Below, one piece after another: positions 1-10,612 of a stretch of DNA of 64,000 nt (position 1 is its first letter; the number at the start of each line of letters is the position of its first letter). Location: assembly GCA_022376925.1 (NCBI GenBank), contig JAIOJX010000005.1, forward strand, positions 161,575,001 through 161,639,000, read 5' to 3'. The stretch is from Tragulus kanchil (Eukaryota; Chordata; Mammalia; Artiodactyla; Tragulidae). The notes under the pieces are model-generated. The model worked only from the letters and a program-made list of their open reading frames with translations. It searched no databases and was not told the origin of the DNA. The position numbers and the translations under genes are program-made.

Positions 1-65
1 GGGAAGGAGAAGTGGGCTGCATTTGTGGATCACCTAAGGGCAAGAGACTTTTCAAAAAATGTTCT

Positions 66-285
66 GGGCTTCCTTGGTAGTCCAGTGGGTGAAGAGTCTG
101 CCTTGCGGTACAAGGGGCGCCGGTTCGATCCCTGGCGGCTGGACTGGTGCGTCCAATTACGAGCCAGTGCTCAGGAGCGTATGCGCCCAGAGCCGGTGCT
201 CTACAAGGAGAGAGGTCACCGCCATGGGAGGCCCACACAGGTCAAAGAATAAAGATGGATGAAAATAAATAAAAAGCCAATAAAA
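66..285 (+). mobile_element. CHR-2-type tRNA-derived SINE
   Basis: The tRNA-like head contains a GGTTCGATCCCTGG B-box. It is followed by the CHR-2 body (CATGCGCCCAGAGCCGGTGCTC, with a run ending AGAGAGGTCACCGCCATGGG) and an A-rich AAATAAATAAA tail. Confidence 0.85.
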
Positions 286-921
286 GAGACCAAAACTTAA
301 AGAAAAGAAAAAGATTTGATTCAGAAGAATGAAATCAATAACATCTGTTGTCTTGGGGAAATGTATACCAATGACTAATGGGCTCTCTTTTGATCTTAAA
401 GAAAAAGCTCATATACTTTTCTAATCTGGAAAGTCAGAAAGCTTCTTCACAAGTAGCTGGTCAAAGCTACACAATAACACAGACCTACATATACACCCCT
501 TGAAAACAGACGGGCTGCGTCCCTGCTGTGACAACTGAGTCACGGTCCAAAGCAGTGATTCTCAAAGTGTGTTCAAAGGTACAGGTGCCACGAGACACTC
601 TGTGGAAGGCAGGTTCCCTGGGCAAAACTTTGGAGACTGTATCTATGCATGCTCTCCAACTGACTTGGAGATGCACATTTGCACCCATTCGTGTGTTGAA
701 AGTTCTGAAGTCTTGTTGTGAAAAACCTTCCAAACTTTAAAAGCTCATGAGTCTAAGGCTATGGCCAAGGGATCCTTGCTCCCCTGTTGACAGCAGAAAT
801 CATTTGCAGCCATGATCCCAACTGTTTCCTGCCTAGCCAGACTGCCCACATGGGTTCAAATTTGTTTAATGAGGCAACACGTTTAAACATTTGAAGACTT
901 TATATTAAAAAAACAAATGTT
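286..921. other. Intron, no gene seen
   Basis: AT-moderate single-copy sequence. A CAGTGATTCTCAAAGTGTG string at about 554-572 resembles the end of a mammalian hAT (MER5/MER20-type) element, but I cannot place the rest. Confidence 0.5.
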
Positions 922-1068
922 GGGGCTTCCCTGGTGGTCCACTGGCTAAGGCTCCTTGCTCCCCATGCAAGGGGCTGGGGTTTGACTCCCTGGTCAGGGA
1001 ACTAGATCCCACACAACCGAACTAAAGATCCCACACGCTACGACACAGCTCAAAAGATTCTACATACC
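922..1068 (+). mobile_element. CHR-1-type SINE
   Basis: Begins GGGGCTTCCCTGGTGGTCCA with the diverged B-box GGTTTGACTCCCTGG, then GGGAACTAGATCCCACAC. This is the tRNA-derived head of the cetartiodactyl CHR-1 family. Confidence 0.8.
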
Positions 1069-1924
1069 TCCGTTCAGACCCAGAGTAGCCAAATAAATAT
1101 TACCATAAAACACATGTCTGCCTTCCTGGACCATCCTTCCTGCCTGCCGGTGGCTGGCTGCCTGCTCTGGACAGGGCGGGCACACTCTGGTCCCCCCAGG
1201 GCTGCCCAGCCCCTCACCCGCCAGGACTGTCTAGCTCTGGGACCTTAAATGGGCTTCAGGACTTTGTGGATGCTTCTGACTGGGCCCCTGCTCCCCAGCT
1301 GCTACGGCCAGCTGTGCCCGAGTGTGGGCTAGGAGAACGGGGGTAAACTGGGAAGCACGCCTGTGCTGGGCCTGGGGCCCATGGCCCCAGAAAACGACCC
1401 TAGCATGAGCTGCCCCTGGCGCCTCTCTAGGGCCGCTAGTGGAGGAAGGACCTTCCCTAACCGAGGTCTGGCAAATCCATCTTTGATTCCACGACTTAGG
1501 CTTCACCTTCCGGCAGGGTTGAGTGAGAAATGATCAGGAAAGACCAAAGATGCTCTAGGCTCCCCCCGGAAGTCCCTGCTGCTCTGCTCTGGGCCCTGGC
1601 CTGTCCTCCGCCAGCGTGCAGCCAGACCCTGCCCTCCGAATCCTCCAGAGGCCCCGGTGACGGCCGCAGCCAAGGCAGGCTCACCCTCGATCTCTTTCTT
1701 CCAGACAGGAGGATGGACGTGCAAAATTCTTTTTTCATTTTAAAATCGAAATTAGGAAAATTGCTGTTCTGGGACAATGAGAACCATGAAACTATTCATA
1801 TTTCCTTTGGGATGCAAAAAAGCTCATTCACAGATGGTATCTTATGGCCAGACTAACTAGGCTCTTCTCTCTTTGTCCTTATATGTCCTGTTTAAGTGTA
1901 CAGCCCTATTTAGTTATATTGATC
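1069..1924. other. Intron, no gene seen
   Basis: Moderately GC-rich single-copy sequence with only short chance open frames on both strands. No repeat family recognised. Confidence 0.5.
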
Positions 1925-3031
1925 ACTCATAAACTACCTCAAACCCTTTGTAAAAACAAACCAATACGTGTGGATCATGTTTATCACCACCTGGACAAGA
2001 GCTCTTCAAGCTGCTTCACGCATTCAAACCTTTCTTTATCAGGATCCAGAGTACACTTGCCAAGGAACCAGAACCTGGTGTCCATCTGGGAAAGTCTGCG
2101 CAGACCTTCTAGTTAATAGGCAAGGCTTCCCAGACTCACCTTGTCTCAACAGTCACTTAGGGAAGCCCTTAAACACACAGCCTCGAGGGCCCTTCCCGGA
2201 GCCAATCCAGAAAGGTCAGAATGAGACTTGGAAATCTGGATGTTTAAGAAGAGAAGGGCAGGTGGGTTTTAGGTTCCCTCGGGCTTAGAAAGCGCTTCAG
2301 TAAAAGGCTGCATTACTTCGTCTCTGACAATCAACAGGGATCATTTCAGTCAGTCAAGGGTTAAGTTAGAAGAGCCACTGCCCAAAGGAGGCCGGACCTC
2401 AGCATCCGCCAACGTCCTCGGCGGCGTGTTTCTCGGCTTGGAGCCCTCTCCAAGCCCGGTGCATTCCACAAGCAGCTCCCCGCGACTTTTGGAAAACTCC
2501 TGAATCTGGGCCCCTGGGTCCACGTTTGTGACCGAGGCGGGCGAGGAGAATGAATGGCCCCGCTTCGAGGCGGTTAAGCCGCAGAGGCGGCGCCGGGCGC
2601 AAGCCTGGCTCTCTCCGCAGAGGACCTGCGGGCGGGGCCGGGAGCCAGGGGCTCCGCCGACCAAGCCTTGGACTTGGTGGACCAGCAGCCGGCGCTCACC
2701 GTCCGCTCCGGACCGCGCAGGGCACGCTTCCCCCTCGGCTCGGCTCCCCTCCTACCCCCGGGCCGGACTCTAACCCCAGCCAGGCTCCGCAGAGTAAGAG
2801 GAGTCCCTGAATGCGCGCTCCAAAGTTCGGAGACCCTGGGGAAGTTGCAACCACCTCTGAGCCCTTTCCGCCGCGGAGGCAGGTGTCGGGTGGCCCAGGA
2901 GAATCCTGCAGACAAATCCCTGAGGCGGGACCAGCAGCTCCGGCGGCTGCAGGGGGGATACGGCGGCGCGCGCCCCGCGCCGAAGCGCAGAAGTCCCGAG
3001 CCCGCGGCGCACGTGCACGCCAAAGAGTTAC

Positions 3032-3083
3032 CTTTGGGCGCTCGCAGGTGTCCCCTCCAGCCTTTGCAGCAACACAACCCCAT
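3032..3083 (-). pseudogene. Second copy of the alternative first exon, cut off just 5' of its ATG
   Basis: Base-for-base copy of the exon at 4203-4254, lying in the left unit of the first tandem duplication. Homology stops about four bases upstream of the start codon (at 3087), so the 5' UTR, TATA-like element and Sp1-type sites are missing and replaced by a 14-nt filler and the start of the next unit. It would be promoterless if real. It is more likely an assembly duplicate than a true second exon. Confidence 0.7.
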
Positions 3084-4202
3084 GGCATGCTACCCCCCTA
3101 GACTCATAAACTACCTCAAACCCTTTGTAAAAAAAACCGTGTGGATCATGTTTATCACCACCTGGACAAGAGCTCTTCAAGCTGCTTCACGCATTCAAAC
3201 CTTTCTTTATCAGGATCCAGAGTACACTTGCCAAGGAACCAGAACCTGGTGTCCATCTGGGAAAGTCTGCGCAGACCTTCTAGTTAATAGGCAAGGCTTC
3301 CCAGACTCACCTTGTCTCAACAGTCACTTAGGGAAGCCCTTAAACACACAGCCTCGAGGGCCCTTCCCGGAGCCAATCCAGAAAGGTCAGAATGAGACTT
3401 GGAAATCTGGATGTTTAAGAAGAGAAGGGCAGGTGGGTTTTAGGTTCCCTCGGGCTTAGAAAGCGCTTCAGTAAAAGGCTGCATTACTTCGTCTCTGACA
3501 ATCAACAGGGATCATTTCAGTCAGTCAAGGGTTAAGTTAGAAGAGCCACTGCCCAAAGGAGGCCGGACCTCAGCATCCGCCAACGTCCTCGGCGGCGTGT
3601 TTCTCGGCTTGGAGCCCTCTCCAAGCCCGGTGCATTCCACAAGCAGCTCCCCGCGACTTTTGGAAAACTCCTGAATCTGGGCCCCTGGGTCCACGTTTGT
3701 GACCGAGGCGGGCGAGGAGAATGAATGGCCCCGCTTCGAGGCGGTTAAGCCGCAGAGGCGGCGCCGGGCGCAAGCCTGGCTCTCTCCGCAGAGGACCTGC
3801 GGGCGGGGCCGGGAGCCAGGGGCTCCGCCGACCAAGCCTTGGACTTGGTGGACCAGCAGCCGGCGCTCACCGTCCGCTCCGGACCGCGCAGGGCACGCTT
3901 CCCCCTCGGCTCGGCTCCCCTCCTACCCCCGGGCCGGACTCTAACCCCAGCCAGGCTCCGCAGAGTAAGAGGAGTCCCTGAATGCGCGCTCCAAAGTTCG
4001 GAGACCCTGGGGAAGTTGCAACCACCTCTGAGCCCTTTCCGCCGCGGAGGCAGGTGTCGGGTGGCCCAGGAGAATCCTGCAGACAAATCCCTGAGGCGGG
4101 ACCAGCAGCTCCGGCGGCTGCAGGGGGGATACGGCGGCGCGCGCCCCGCGCCGAAGCGCAGAAGTCCCGAGCCCGCGGCGCACGTGCACGCCAAAGAGTT
4201 AC

Positions 4203-4254
4203 CTTTGGGCGCTCGCAGGTGTCCCCTCCAGCCTTTGCAGCAACACAACCCCAT
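4203..4254 (-). CDS. ARHGAP22: Candidate alternative first coding exon of ARHGAP22 (short Gly/Cys-rich N-terminus)
   Basis: Minus-strand reading inside a CpG island. The start codon sits in GCCATGG, a near-ideal Kozak context, and is the first ATG below a TATA-like element about 240 nt upstream. Seventeen codons (MGLCCCKGWRGHLRAPK) plus one base are followed by an AAAG|GTAACT donor. The outgoing phase is 1, the same as the exon at 31536-31623, so splicing to the shared downstream exon would stay in frame and skip the first half of the PH domain. Gly2 with Cys4-6 and nearby basic residues suggests palmitoylation, and possibly myristoylation although position 6 is Cys rather than Ser/Thr. The longer open frame continuing past the donor is intron. 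The assignment to ARHGAP22 is inferred from strand, position and phase; the acceptor exon is outside the window. Confidence 0.72.
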
Positions 4255-4720
4255 GGCAGCTGCCTACGCCCGCCGCTCAGCTCCGCCGCCTGCTGCCCGC
4301 ACTCCCTGGGCAGCGTGGCCGCTGTCTGGCTGGCGGACGGCGCCCAACCCGGCGCGGGGCCACAGACCCGGCCGCTCCGTCGCCCTCGCGCTCCGTACCG
4401 GTCCCGCTCCGCGGGGATCCCGGCCCCTGGGCAGACCCTGCTAATCAATTGGAGAACGCGCAGATCGCGCCAGCCGCCCCGCCGGCCCCCTTTTATCTCC
4501 GCGCTCCGGGGCGGCCCCTGCGCCGGCTCCCTGTCCTCGCGGGCGCCCTCCCCACGGCCCGTTACTCTCCAGGGGCGCAGGGCTGCGCGCTCGCGAGGGG
4601 CCGCCAGGGGGCGCTGTGCGAGTCGGCGAGGCCTGCGACTCCCTCCTCTGCCCTCGGGGGAACCGGGGAAGGGTGGCAGGTGATGCTGCAAGACTGGAAG
4701 GAAAGGTCCCCTCGCCGTAT
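4255..4720 (-). promoter_or_regulatory. CpG-island promoter and 5' UTR of the alternative first exon
   Basis: Very GC- and CpG-rich sequence directly upstream, on the minus strand, of the candidate start codon at 4254. Read on the minus strand, 4496-4490 is ATAAAAG preceded by GAG, a TATA-like box, with CCGCCCC-type Sp1 sites upstream of it (near 4510). This would place transcription start near 4460 and give a 5' UTR of about 205 nt. I see no upstream ATG on the minus strand between 4461 and 4255. The start site itself is inferred. Confidence 0.65.
4601..4615 (+). promoter_or_regulatory. CTCF-like core motif next to the alternative promoter
   Basis: CCGCCAGGGGGCGCT matches 14 of 15 positions of the CTCF core CCASYAGRKGGCRSY. 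It lies about 105 nt upstream of the TATA-like box of the minus-strand promoter and outside the duplicated unit. Occupancy is inferred from the motif only. Confidence 0.6.
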
Positions 4721-4879
4721 GGGAGCGGCGCCGTCCCTCCCCAGCAGCCTCTAAGTAGTCATCTCACGGGTGACTTTGGGAGGTGTCAGCCGGGGCCACC
4801 CTGCTCTCAGTTTCCCAGCTGGCCTGCACTCAACTGTAGAGTTGCCCAGGCTCCTCCCAGACCTGGGTGGGCTATCTAT

Positions 4880-5125
4880 GGGCTGTGTGACTTTGGGTAA
4901 GTCACTTCCCCTCTGAGGCTGTTCTCTTGAGCGCAAATTAAAGATCTGATAGTATCAAATGACTCAAACACTCTGTGCTCAGTTTCCTCATCTATCAGAA
5001 GGGAAGGATAATAGAACTGCATCAATGGATCTTTGTGAAGATTAAATGGATAATCATTAAAATGATTTAGGATGTATCTGGCATTTTCTCAAGTGCTTTG
5101 TAAGTGTGAACCGTTATTATCATCA
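4880..5125 (+). repeat. MIR SINE remnant
   Basis: GTGTGACTTTGGGTAAGTCAC and CTCAGTTTCCTCATCTATCA are the MIR core in plus orientation, followed by the GATTAAATGG tail. Confidence 0.8.
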
Positions 5126-5164
5126 AGTGTTGGGCAGGATTTGGGCAAATGGGTACTTTCGCCA

Positions 5165-5520
5165 GGAGGGCTTGCTTTGGTGCCATCACCATACCCTGGG
5201 ACCAAGCGATTCCATTTCTCAACATGCGCTCAGCCCACACTCCCGGGAAAACCCACACCAGGCTTTTAACTGCAGTCCTGTTTGTCATTGCAAAAAACTG
5301 CGACCAAAAAGATGTTTGTCGGTAAAGGGATTATCAAATACACAGGTATTTCCATAAAATGAAATACTGTCAAAGGAGGGAACTGCAGCTGAATGCTGAA
5401 GATCTGTGGATTCATAGTACCGATGTCAGACACACAGCATCAGAATATAACTCCGCTGTATCGGGCTCGCCCACTCTGTGCGGGGCATTGCTCCAGGTGC
5501 TTGGGCCTAGGGAAATACTT
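5165..5520 (+). mobile_element. Probable old L1 3'-end fragment
   Basis: The string CCAAGCGATTCCATTTCT, then a TTGCAAAAAACTGCGACC-like stretch and AATGAAATACTGTC, resembles the 3' region of ancient L1M elements. It is strongly diverged, so the family call is tentative. Confidence 0.5.
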
Positions 5521-5637
5521 GGAAAGAAAACAAAAGAATCAAATGGTTCCCTCTAGGGAAGAGGCAAGTGACAAGAATGGTCTGAAAGTGGGCATCAAGG
5601 GAATTCAGAATGCAGACGCACCTGCTATTCTGTGTGT

Positions 5638-5850
5638 GCATGCTAAGTCGCTTCAGTCCTGTGCAACTGTTTGCGACCCTACGGACTATAGCCCACCGGG
5701 CTCCTCTGTCCATGGGATTCTCCAGGCAAAAATACTGGAATGGGTTGCCACGCCCTCCTCCAGGGGATGTGCCCAACCCAGGGATCCAACTTGTATCTCT
5801 TGCATTGGCAGGCGGGTTATTTCCCACTAGCCCCACTGAGGAGCCCATAT
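5638..5850 (-). mobile_element. Bov-tA SINE
   Basis: Minus-strand element: the plus strand reads GCTAAGTCGCTTCAGTCCTG, then CCATGGGATTCTCCAGGCAA, and ends in the complement of the tRNA-Glu-like head. Typical ruminant tRNA/Bov-A chimera. Confidence 0.92.
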
Positions 5851-6889
5851 TATTATGTAATTGAAGTCAAATGAGAAAAATTATTTCAAGTGTCTGGCAC
5901 AGAGTAGGGTTCTTAATATTAGGTTTTCTCTCACCCATCCAGTTCCTAGGCTCTGCTCCTGCCCCTGAAACAGGGCTGCAGTCAACCTCTGATGGCTTCT
6001 GCTCAACTGGGATTTTCCCCTGCCCTCCCCACCTCCCTCCCATCTCGAGAAAAGAGACATAGTCTGGGGGAGGGCAGTGGGAAGGCCAGGCAGAGGCTGC
6101 AGGGAGCATGGAGCAGAAGAGTTAATTGTTGGGGGGAGGGAGGAGGCAAGGGAAGGGAGGAAAGAATGACTTGGAACAGGAGAGAGGTTTTCCCAGGAGT
6201 TAAGTCTCATTCAAAGGAGAGATTAACAACAGGGGGACAGATTTCTGCCTCCTCCTTTAGCTCTCCAGAAAGACCCGGATGAGGCTTCTTCAGGGAGAGA
6301 GGAGGGTTGTCCTCCACTAGATCCGGAAAGAAAGATGTTTTCATTTTATGACATGAAGGCGGGGGTTACAAAGAGGGAGGAACGGAGAAAAAACAGAAAG
6401 ACCTGACTTCTGGTTGCTGCCAAGTCATTTTAAACAGTTTCAGCACCAGGCAAGATCACTTAGTCACAGCGGCCTTAATGAGGCCCCAGGAATTCCAAGC
6501 TAGAGCTCCCCGCATTCAGGGAGAGCATGTGTAGGGAGCGAGCCCCCGGGTGATTGTCCAACAGCCAAGTCCTACATTTGGAAAGCAAGATTTAAAAGAA
6601 AACATCACAGCAGCCATTGTGGGCTGCTTGTTTATCTTTCGAAGAGGAAGTAGCAGAACAGGATCATTTCAAATGAACCTATTATAGAGGGTCAGCATCC
6701 CCATTGAACCGTTTAAATATATTTTGGGATACTCAACTTTTTTAAAGTGGCTTTAAATATCAACTCCCGGGGCAGTTTATGAGACAGAATGCAAGGGAAG
6801 AGTTTATAGTATTACTGCCTTTGGTTTCACACACTTTAATTCCTGATTATATATTGTCCTTTTATAGTTTTCTAGTTGTGTGTCTATTC
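5851..6889. other. Intron with purine-rich tract and possible enhancer-like block
   Basis: A G/A-rich plus-strand tract lies at about 6060-6180. The block at 6600-6740 carries TGTTTATC (FOX/GATA-like) and AGAGGAAGTAG (ETS-like) within 30 nt. No gene is seen. Confidence 0.4.
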
Positions 6890-7050
6890 CTCAAGTGGGA
6901 AGGAAAATAGCATTTACTATGTGTTTTCCACCAGGCAACTCACAAGTGCTATTATCTCAGCTGACCACAGGACACCATGAGCACCATTAGATTCAATTTA
7001 CAGAGGAAGAAACTGAAGTTTAGGGAGGTGAATAGACTTGCTTAAAACCA
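6890..7050 (-). repeat. MIR SINE remnant
   Basis: ATTTACAGAGGAAGAAACTGA and surrounding bases are the MIR core in minus orientation. Confidence 0.7.
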
Positions 7051-7072
7051 ATGAAATGACACATTTCAGAAT

Positions 7073-7192
7073 CAGGATGGATGGATGGATGGGTGGGTGG
7101 GTGGATAGGTAGATAGGTGGGTGGGTTATAAGTAGGTGAACGAGTGGGTGAACAGGTAGGAGGGTGGATGGATGGATAGATGGGTGAATGGC
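7073..7192 (+). repeat. (GGAT/GGGT)n microsatellite, imperfect
   Basis: Tetranucleotide array GGATGGATGGATGGATGGGT with interruptions, ending in a second GGATGGATGGAT run. Confidence 0.95.
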
Positions 7193-8764
7193 ATTTACCC
7201 CATTAGGCATAGAGTCATGGGTCACAATTGCAAAAGCACATAGTGAGCACAGAATTCACCTGAAAAACTCCTGAACACAGTCCCTGAATTGATCATGATC
7301 CCAGACCATCTTGAGTTGAGCCAAAACATCAGGATCACTTAATGCTTCAGCCAAGCTCAAGCCACCTGACTCTTGGAAACAGAGCAGAGAGGTGGGGGCC
7401 CCTGAGAGGTCTTCCTGAGCTGGAAGGTCTACACGTCATGGGAAAGCAGAACCCAAACCAAGGGTAGTATATCTAGCGAGTATACTGGGCTCTGAAGGAG
7501 GGCTGTAGGCCAGCTTTGTGGGGCTAGAGCTACCCGCAGCCACCCAGAGCTCCACTTCCTGCTACTTCAGTCCATTTCTCGGACAGACTCCAAGGCAGGT
7601 GGTGAGGATATGGGGTTATTTCTATGGAGGCTGCTGCTGCTGGAATCTTAGCCCTCCACAGCCTAAGTCCTTGGTTCCAGACATGCCAGGTCACTCAAGA
7701 ATCTGCTTAGGAAACTAAGGACCTGGCCTTATACTCCTCTGCAGGAGTCTGGTTGCTTCTCCTAGCTCATACCTGAGGCACCTCCAGGTATGAGTTATCT
7801 CAAGATGTGAGCTCAGCCCTGGGCAGCTCAAGGAAGAGTAGACATGGGGACATGACATCTTAGTCACAGATGTAGCTTGGGGTGGGGGGAGTAACTGTTA
7901 TGATCATTCATTCTTTCTTTCATTCATTTATTCACCCAGGGACCAAGTGATGACTGAACACAACTGAACATCTGAGAAGGGCTGAGCCCAGGGATGAGCT
8001 CTAGGGAGAAGAGGTCTCTGAGGTGAGAGCTAAGACATGAGGAGGTGCCCAGCACCTTAAGGATGGCACGGGAATGTCCTCCAATGAGTGAGCTGCGTTG
8101 GTACCGTGGGAAAAACCAGGCCTCTGGTGTAGAGAGCTGCTCAGCAGGGCATTTTGGGAATGATGCAATCTGTGATTCTGATTCATCAGCCTGGTGCTGG
8201 AATGAAGGAAGGACTGGAAGAGGGAGACAGGAACAGGGAGAAAGTCAACAAGCCAAAGGCATAAGGCAGGTGAGAGATGCAGAGTCAAGGAGACAGAGAT
8301 CAGGCAGGGCTGTGTACTGGCAAGGTGGCCCCCGGTGGCCCACACCACTCAGACCCCATGCTCTGCGTGCTCCTGTCTCCTGGAATCTGGGCCACCCCAT
8401 GACGTGCTTTAACTAACAGAAGGTGACTGAAGTGACCCTGGGCCAGCCCTGGGCCTAAATCCTACAACGGCTTGGTAGTTTCTACTGTGGTCTTCCAGGG
8501 AGAGTCACTCCCTGTTGAGCAGTGGGACTCTCCTGAGACCGTCAGACCCTGGGAAGCCCAGCCCAGCCACACGGAGAGTGAGGCCACCCTGGAGGGGGGT
8601 CCCCGGGCTGATACAGGTAGAACAGAGGCGAGCTGTCCGTGCTGCGCCCTGCCACACTGCTGAACAAGAGGAAATGCCTGTTTAAGTCACTAACCTTGGA
8701 GGGGGTAGCTTATTACGCATGATCACAACTGCAACCTGGGCATCCTAATAGCCAACACCGCCTG
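7193..8764. other. Intron, no gene seen
   Basis: Single-copy sequence with a short (TTCATTCATTTATTCA) run at about 7920. Open frames of up to 123 codons occur on both strands, without a recognisable domain. Confidence 0.5.
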
Positions 8765-8960
8765 GCTAAGAGCACAACACTCCATTGGAATTTACAGCCT
8801 GCCTGGGTGTTCCCTATTGTTATTATTTCCATTTTAAAGTGGAGGACACCGAGGCACAGAGAGGTAAAGAAACTGGCACAAAGTAATTCCCACAGCTAAT
8901 TCTAGACTGAGCTTGGATTAGAACCCAGCCTGTCTTATTTCAGAGCCTCTGCTCTTCGCT
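8765..8960 (-). repeat. MIR SINE remnant
   Basis: ATTTCCATTTTAAAGTGGAG and GAGGCACAGAGAGGTAAAGA, then AACCCAGCCTGTCT, form the MIR core and flank in minus orientation. Confidence 0.85.
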
Positions 8961-9194
8961 CGATGGTAGATATTTTGGAGGGAGAAGGAACAGACTTGGT
9001 GATGATTCAGGCCTCCCGGGTCCAAGGCATGTCCGTAGATGAGACTTGTGGTAAAAAGACAGCCCCTGGGGAGCGCTGGACGGCCTACGGCAGGAAGGCT
9101 ATGTGAGGCTCACTGCTGTGTTAGCTTTTCAGGGCAATGTCTGTTCCCTGGCCACTCTGACACCTGATTAGAGGGGGCTTCTGGAAGATAAAAG

Positions 9195-9395
9195 AACTTT
9201 GTACACTGCTTATTACAAACCTGCCCCACACTGGCACTGGTATCTCATTTAGTTTTCACAGCAGCCTCGTGATGGTGATACATCATGACGCTCATTTTAC
9301 AGGTGAGAATATGGACACGTGCCCACATTAGGTGAACTCACAAAGTCACCGAGCCGGCAGGTGGGGAGACTGTCCTTGAATCCAGGTCGTCTGGG
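9195..9395 (-). repeat. MIR SINE remnant
   Basis: CTCATTTTACAGGTGAGAAT and TTGAATCCAGGTCGTCTG match MIR in minus orientation. Confidence 0.8.
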
Positions 9396-10440
9396 CACCG
9401 GAGGACACCTTTCATCAACCGGCCCCCGCTCCTGCTCTCTGGCCTGCGTCCCCCTCTCTCACTCTCTCCTCCCGCCTTGGCTCTGGGCTGCGGTAGGAGT
9501 CTGGCCCATATCCAGTATGCACAGGCCCTCCGTACAACACCTGGAGGTATTCTGGAATTGGAAGGGACTTTACATTCTAATACAACCTTCTCATTTTTCA
9601 TGGCAAATGGGAAGTCCAGAGAGGCCAGAGCCACTCCTCATCAAACATGTCTGAGGGCCTCCTGTGTTTCAGACACTCAAGTTGAATAAGTGATAAATTG
9701 GGGTTATCCTCAGTCAACCTCAATTTTGGCCTTGAAACAGATGTAGAAGAATGATACGCAGAAAAGAGGCCTCTCCCACTCTCAAAATAATTTTTGTGCA
9801 CTATTACCGCAGTGCATGGAAGCCAACTGATTTCCAAATCAGATGCATTTAACTATCTGGTTAAATACATTAACTAACTCCCTCCCACAGCCCCATTATC
9901 CCTTATCAACAGCACTGCTGTTATTTATTTTACAGATTCATTATTCTTGGTCCTTTTTTTAAATTAGTTAAATGAAGTATGTCACTCTGGGGAAGGTAGA
10001 GTCTGTCTGAAGTAAGCTCGCGCTGCTTAGTGCTAGAAAAATTCATATGGATTCCATATGGATTGGTATGCTTTTTCCTTTCTCTTAGTGAGATTTAAGC
10101 CTTATTTCTCTTTCCTCTGGCTGCCGGGATGCTCGGGAAAATTTTAAAGTTCAGTTTGGACAAGTATAAAGGCCCAAAGTAGGGTTTCACATTTATGTTT
10201 TTGTTTTCTGATTTTGCTTTTCTATTTTGATCCTGATCTTCTCTGGTCCTTAATTTTTAAAATTACTACTATTGTGCTACCTTCATTTTAAGTGTTCTCA
10301 TTAGAAGCTATTTCAAATCCTTTGTGGAATATCATAGGAGGATGAGTCAATAAGTGAATGTAATTCCTCCTAAATTAAATGAGGAATTGGTAAGCTTTTT
10401 CTAAGGGACAGATCATAAACATATTTAAATTTTCCCACAT
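9396..10440. other. Intron, no gene seen
   Basis: The part at about 9545-9640 resembles an old mammalian repeat (GGAATTGGAAGGGACTTTAC) that I cannot name. The rest is AT-rich single-copy sequence. Confidence 0.45.
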
Positions 10441-10612
10441 GGTTTCCATAGCAACTACTCAACTCTGCCCTGGTAGCATGAAACCAGTCAGCCAATAGGG
10501 GGATGGATGGGTGTGGCTGTGTTTCAATAAAACTTTATTTACAAAAGCAGGCAGTAAAGCCCTACTTGGCCTGTGGGCTTTATGTCGTTTGCAACCCTTT
10601 TGTTTAGAAGAC
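10441..10612 (+). mobile_element. Old mammalian MER-type repeat fragment
   Basis: GCAACTACTCAACTCTGCC, then GTGGCTGTGTTTCAATAAAA with CTTTATTTACAAAA, is a widespread mammalian interspersed-repeat tail. I recognise the pattern but am unsure of the exact family name. Confidence 0.55.

Larger units (their letters stand above)
1925..4258 (+). repeat. Tandem duplication 1 (units 1925-3087 and 3102-4258)
   Basis: Two head-to-tail copies with an offset of 1171-1177 nt, separated by a 14-nt filler (TGCTACCCCCCTAG). The only clear difference I found is a 6-nt loss in a poly-A/C stretch about 30 nt into the right copy, next to the junction. The unit includes part of the CpG island and the alternative first exon. 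Confidence 0.93.
2380..4720. other. CpG island (apparent length doubled by tandem duplication)
   Basis: Dense CpG and high GC compared with the flanking intron. The part at 2380-3087 is the duplicated copy of 3551-4258; the native island is therefore about 3550-4720. Long open frames on both strands here (up to about 270 codons) arise because GC-rich DNA lacks stop codons. They show no domain or cross-copy coding constraint. Confidence 0.85.

Noticed and set aside
66..150. tRNA genes at the many GGTTCGATCCC boxes
   Set aside because: These are tRNA-derived SINE heads. They are followed by SINE bodies and A-rich tails, and no intact cloverleaf with acceptor stem was evident.
3867..4691. A 274-codon open frame on the minus strand in the CpG island, and others of 169-263 codons nearby
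   Set aside because: They come from GC-rich DNA with few stop codons and overlap frames on the other strand. Only the first 17 codons from the ATG at 4254 make sense, because a consensus donor follows; one long frame (2668-3459) runs straight across the duplication junction.
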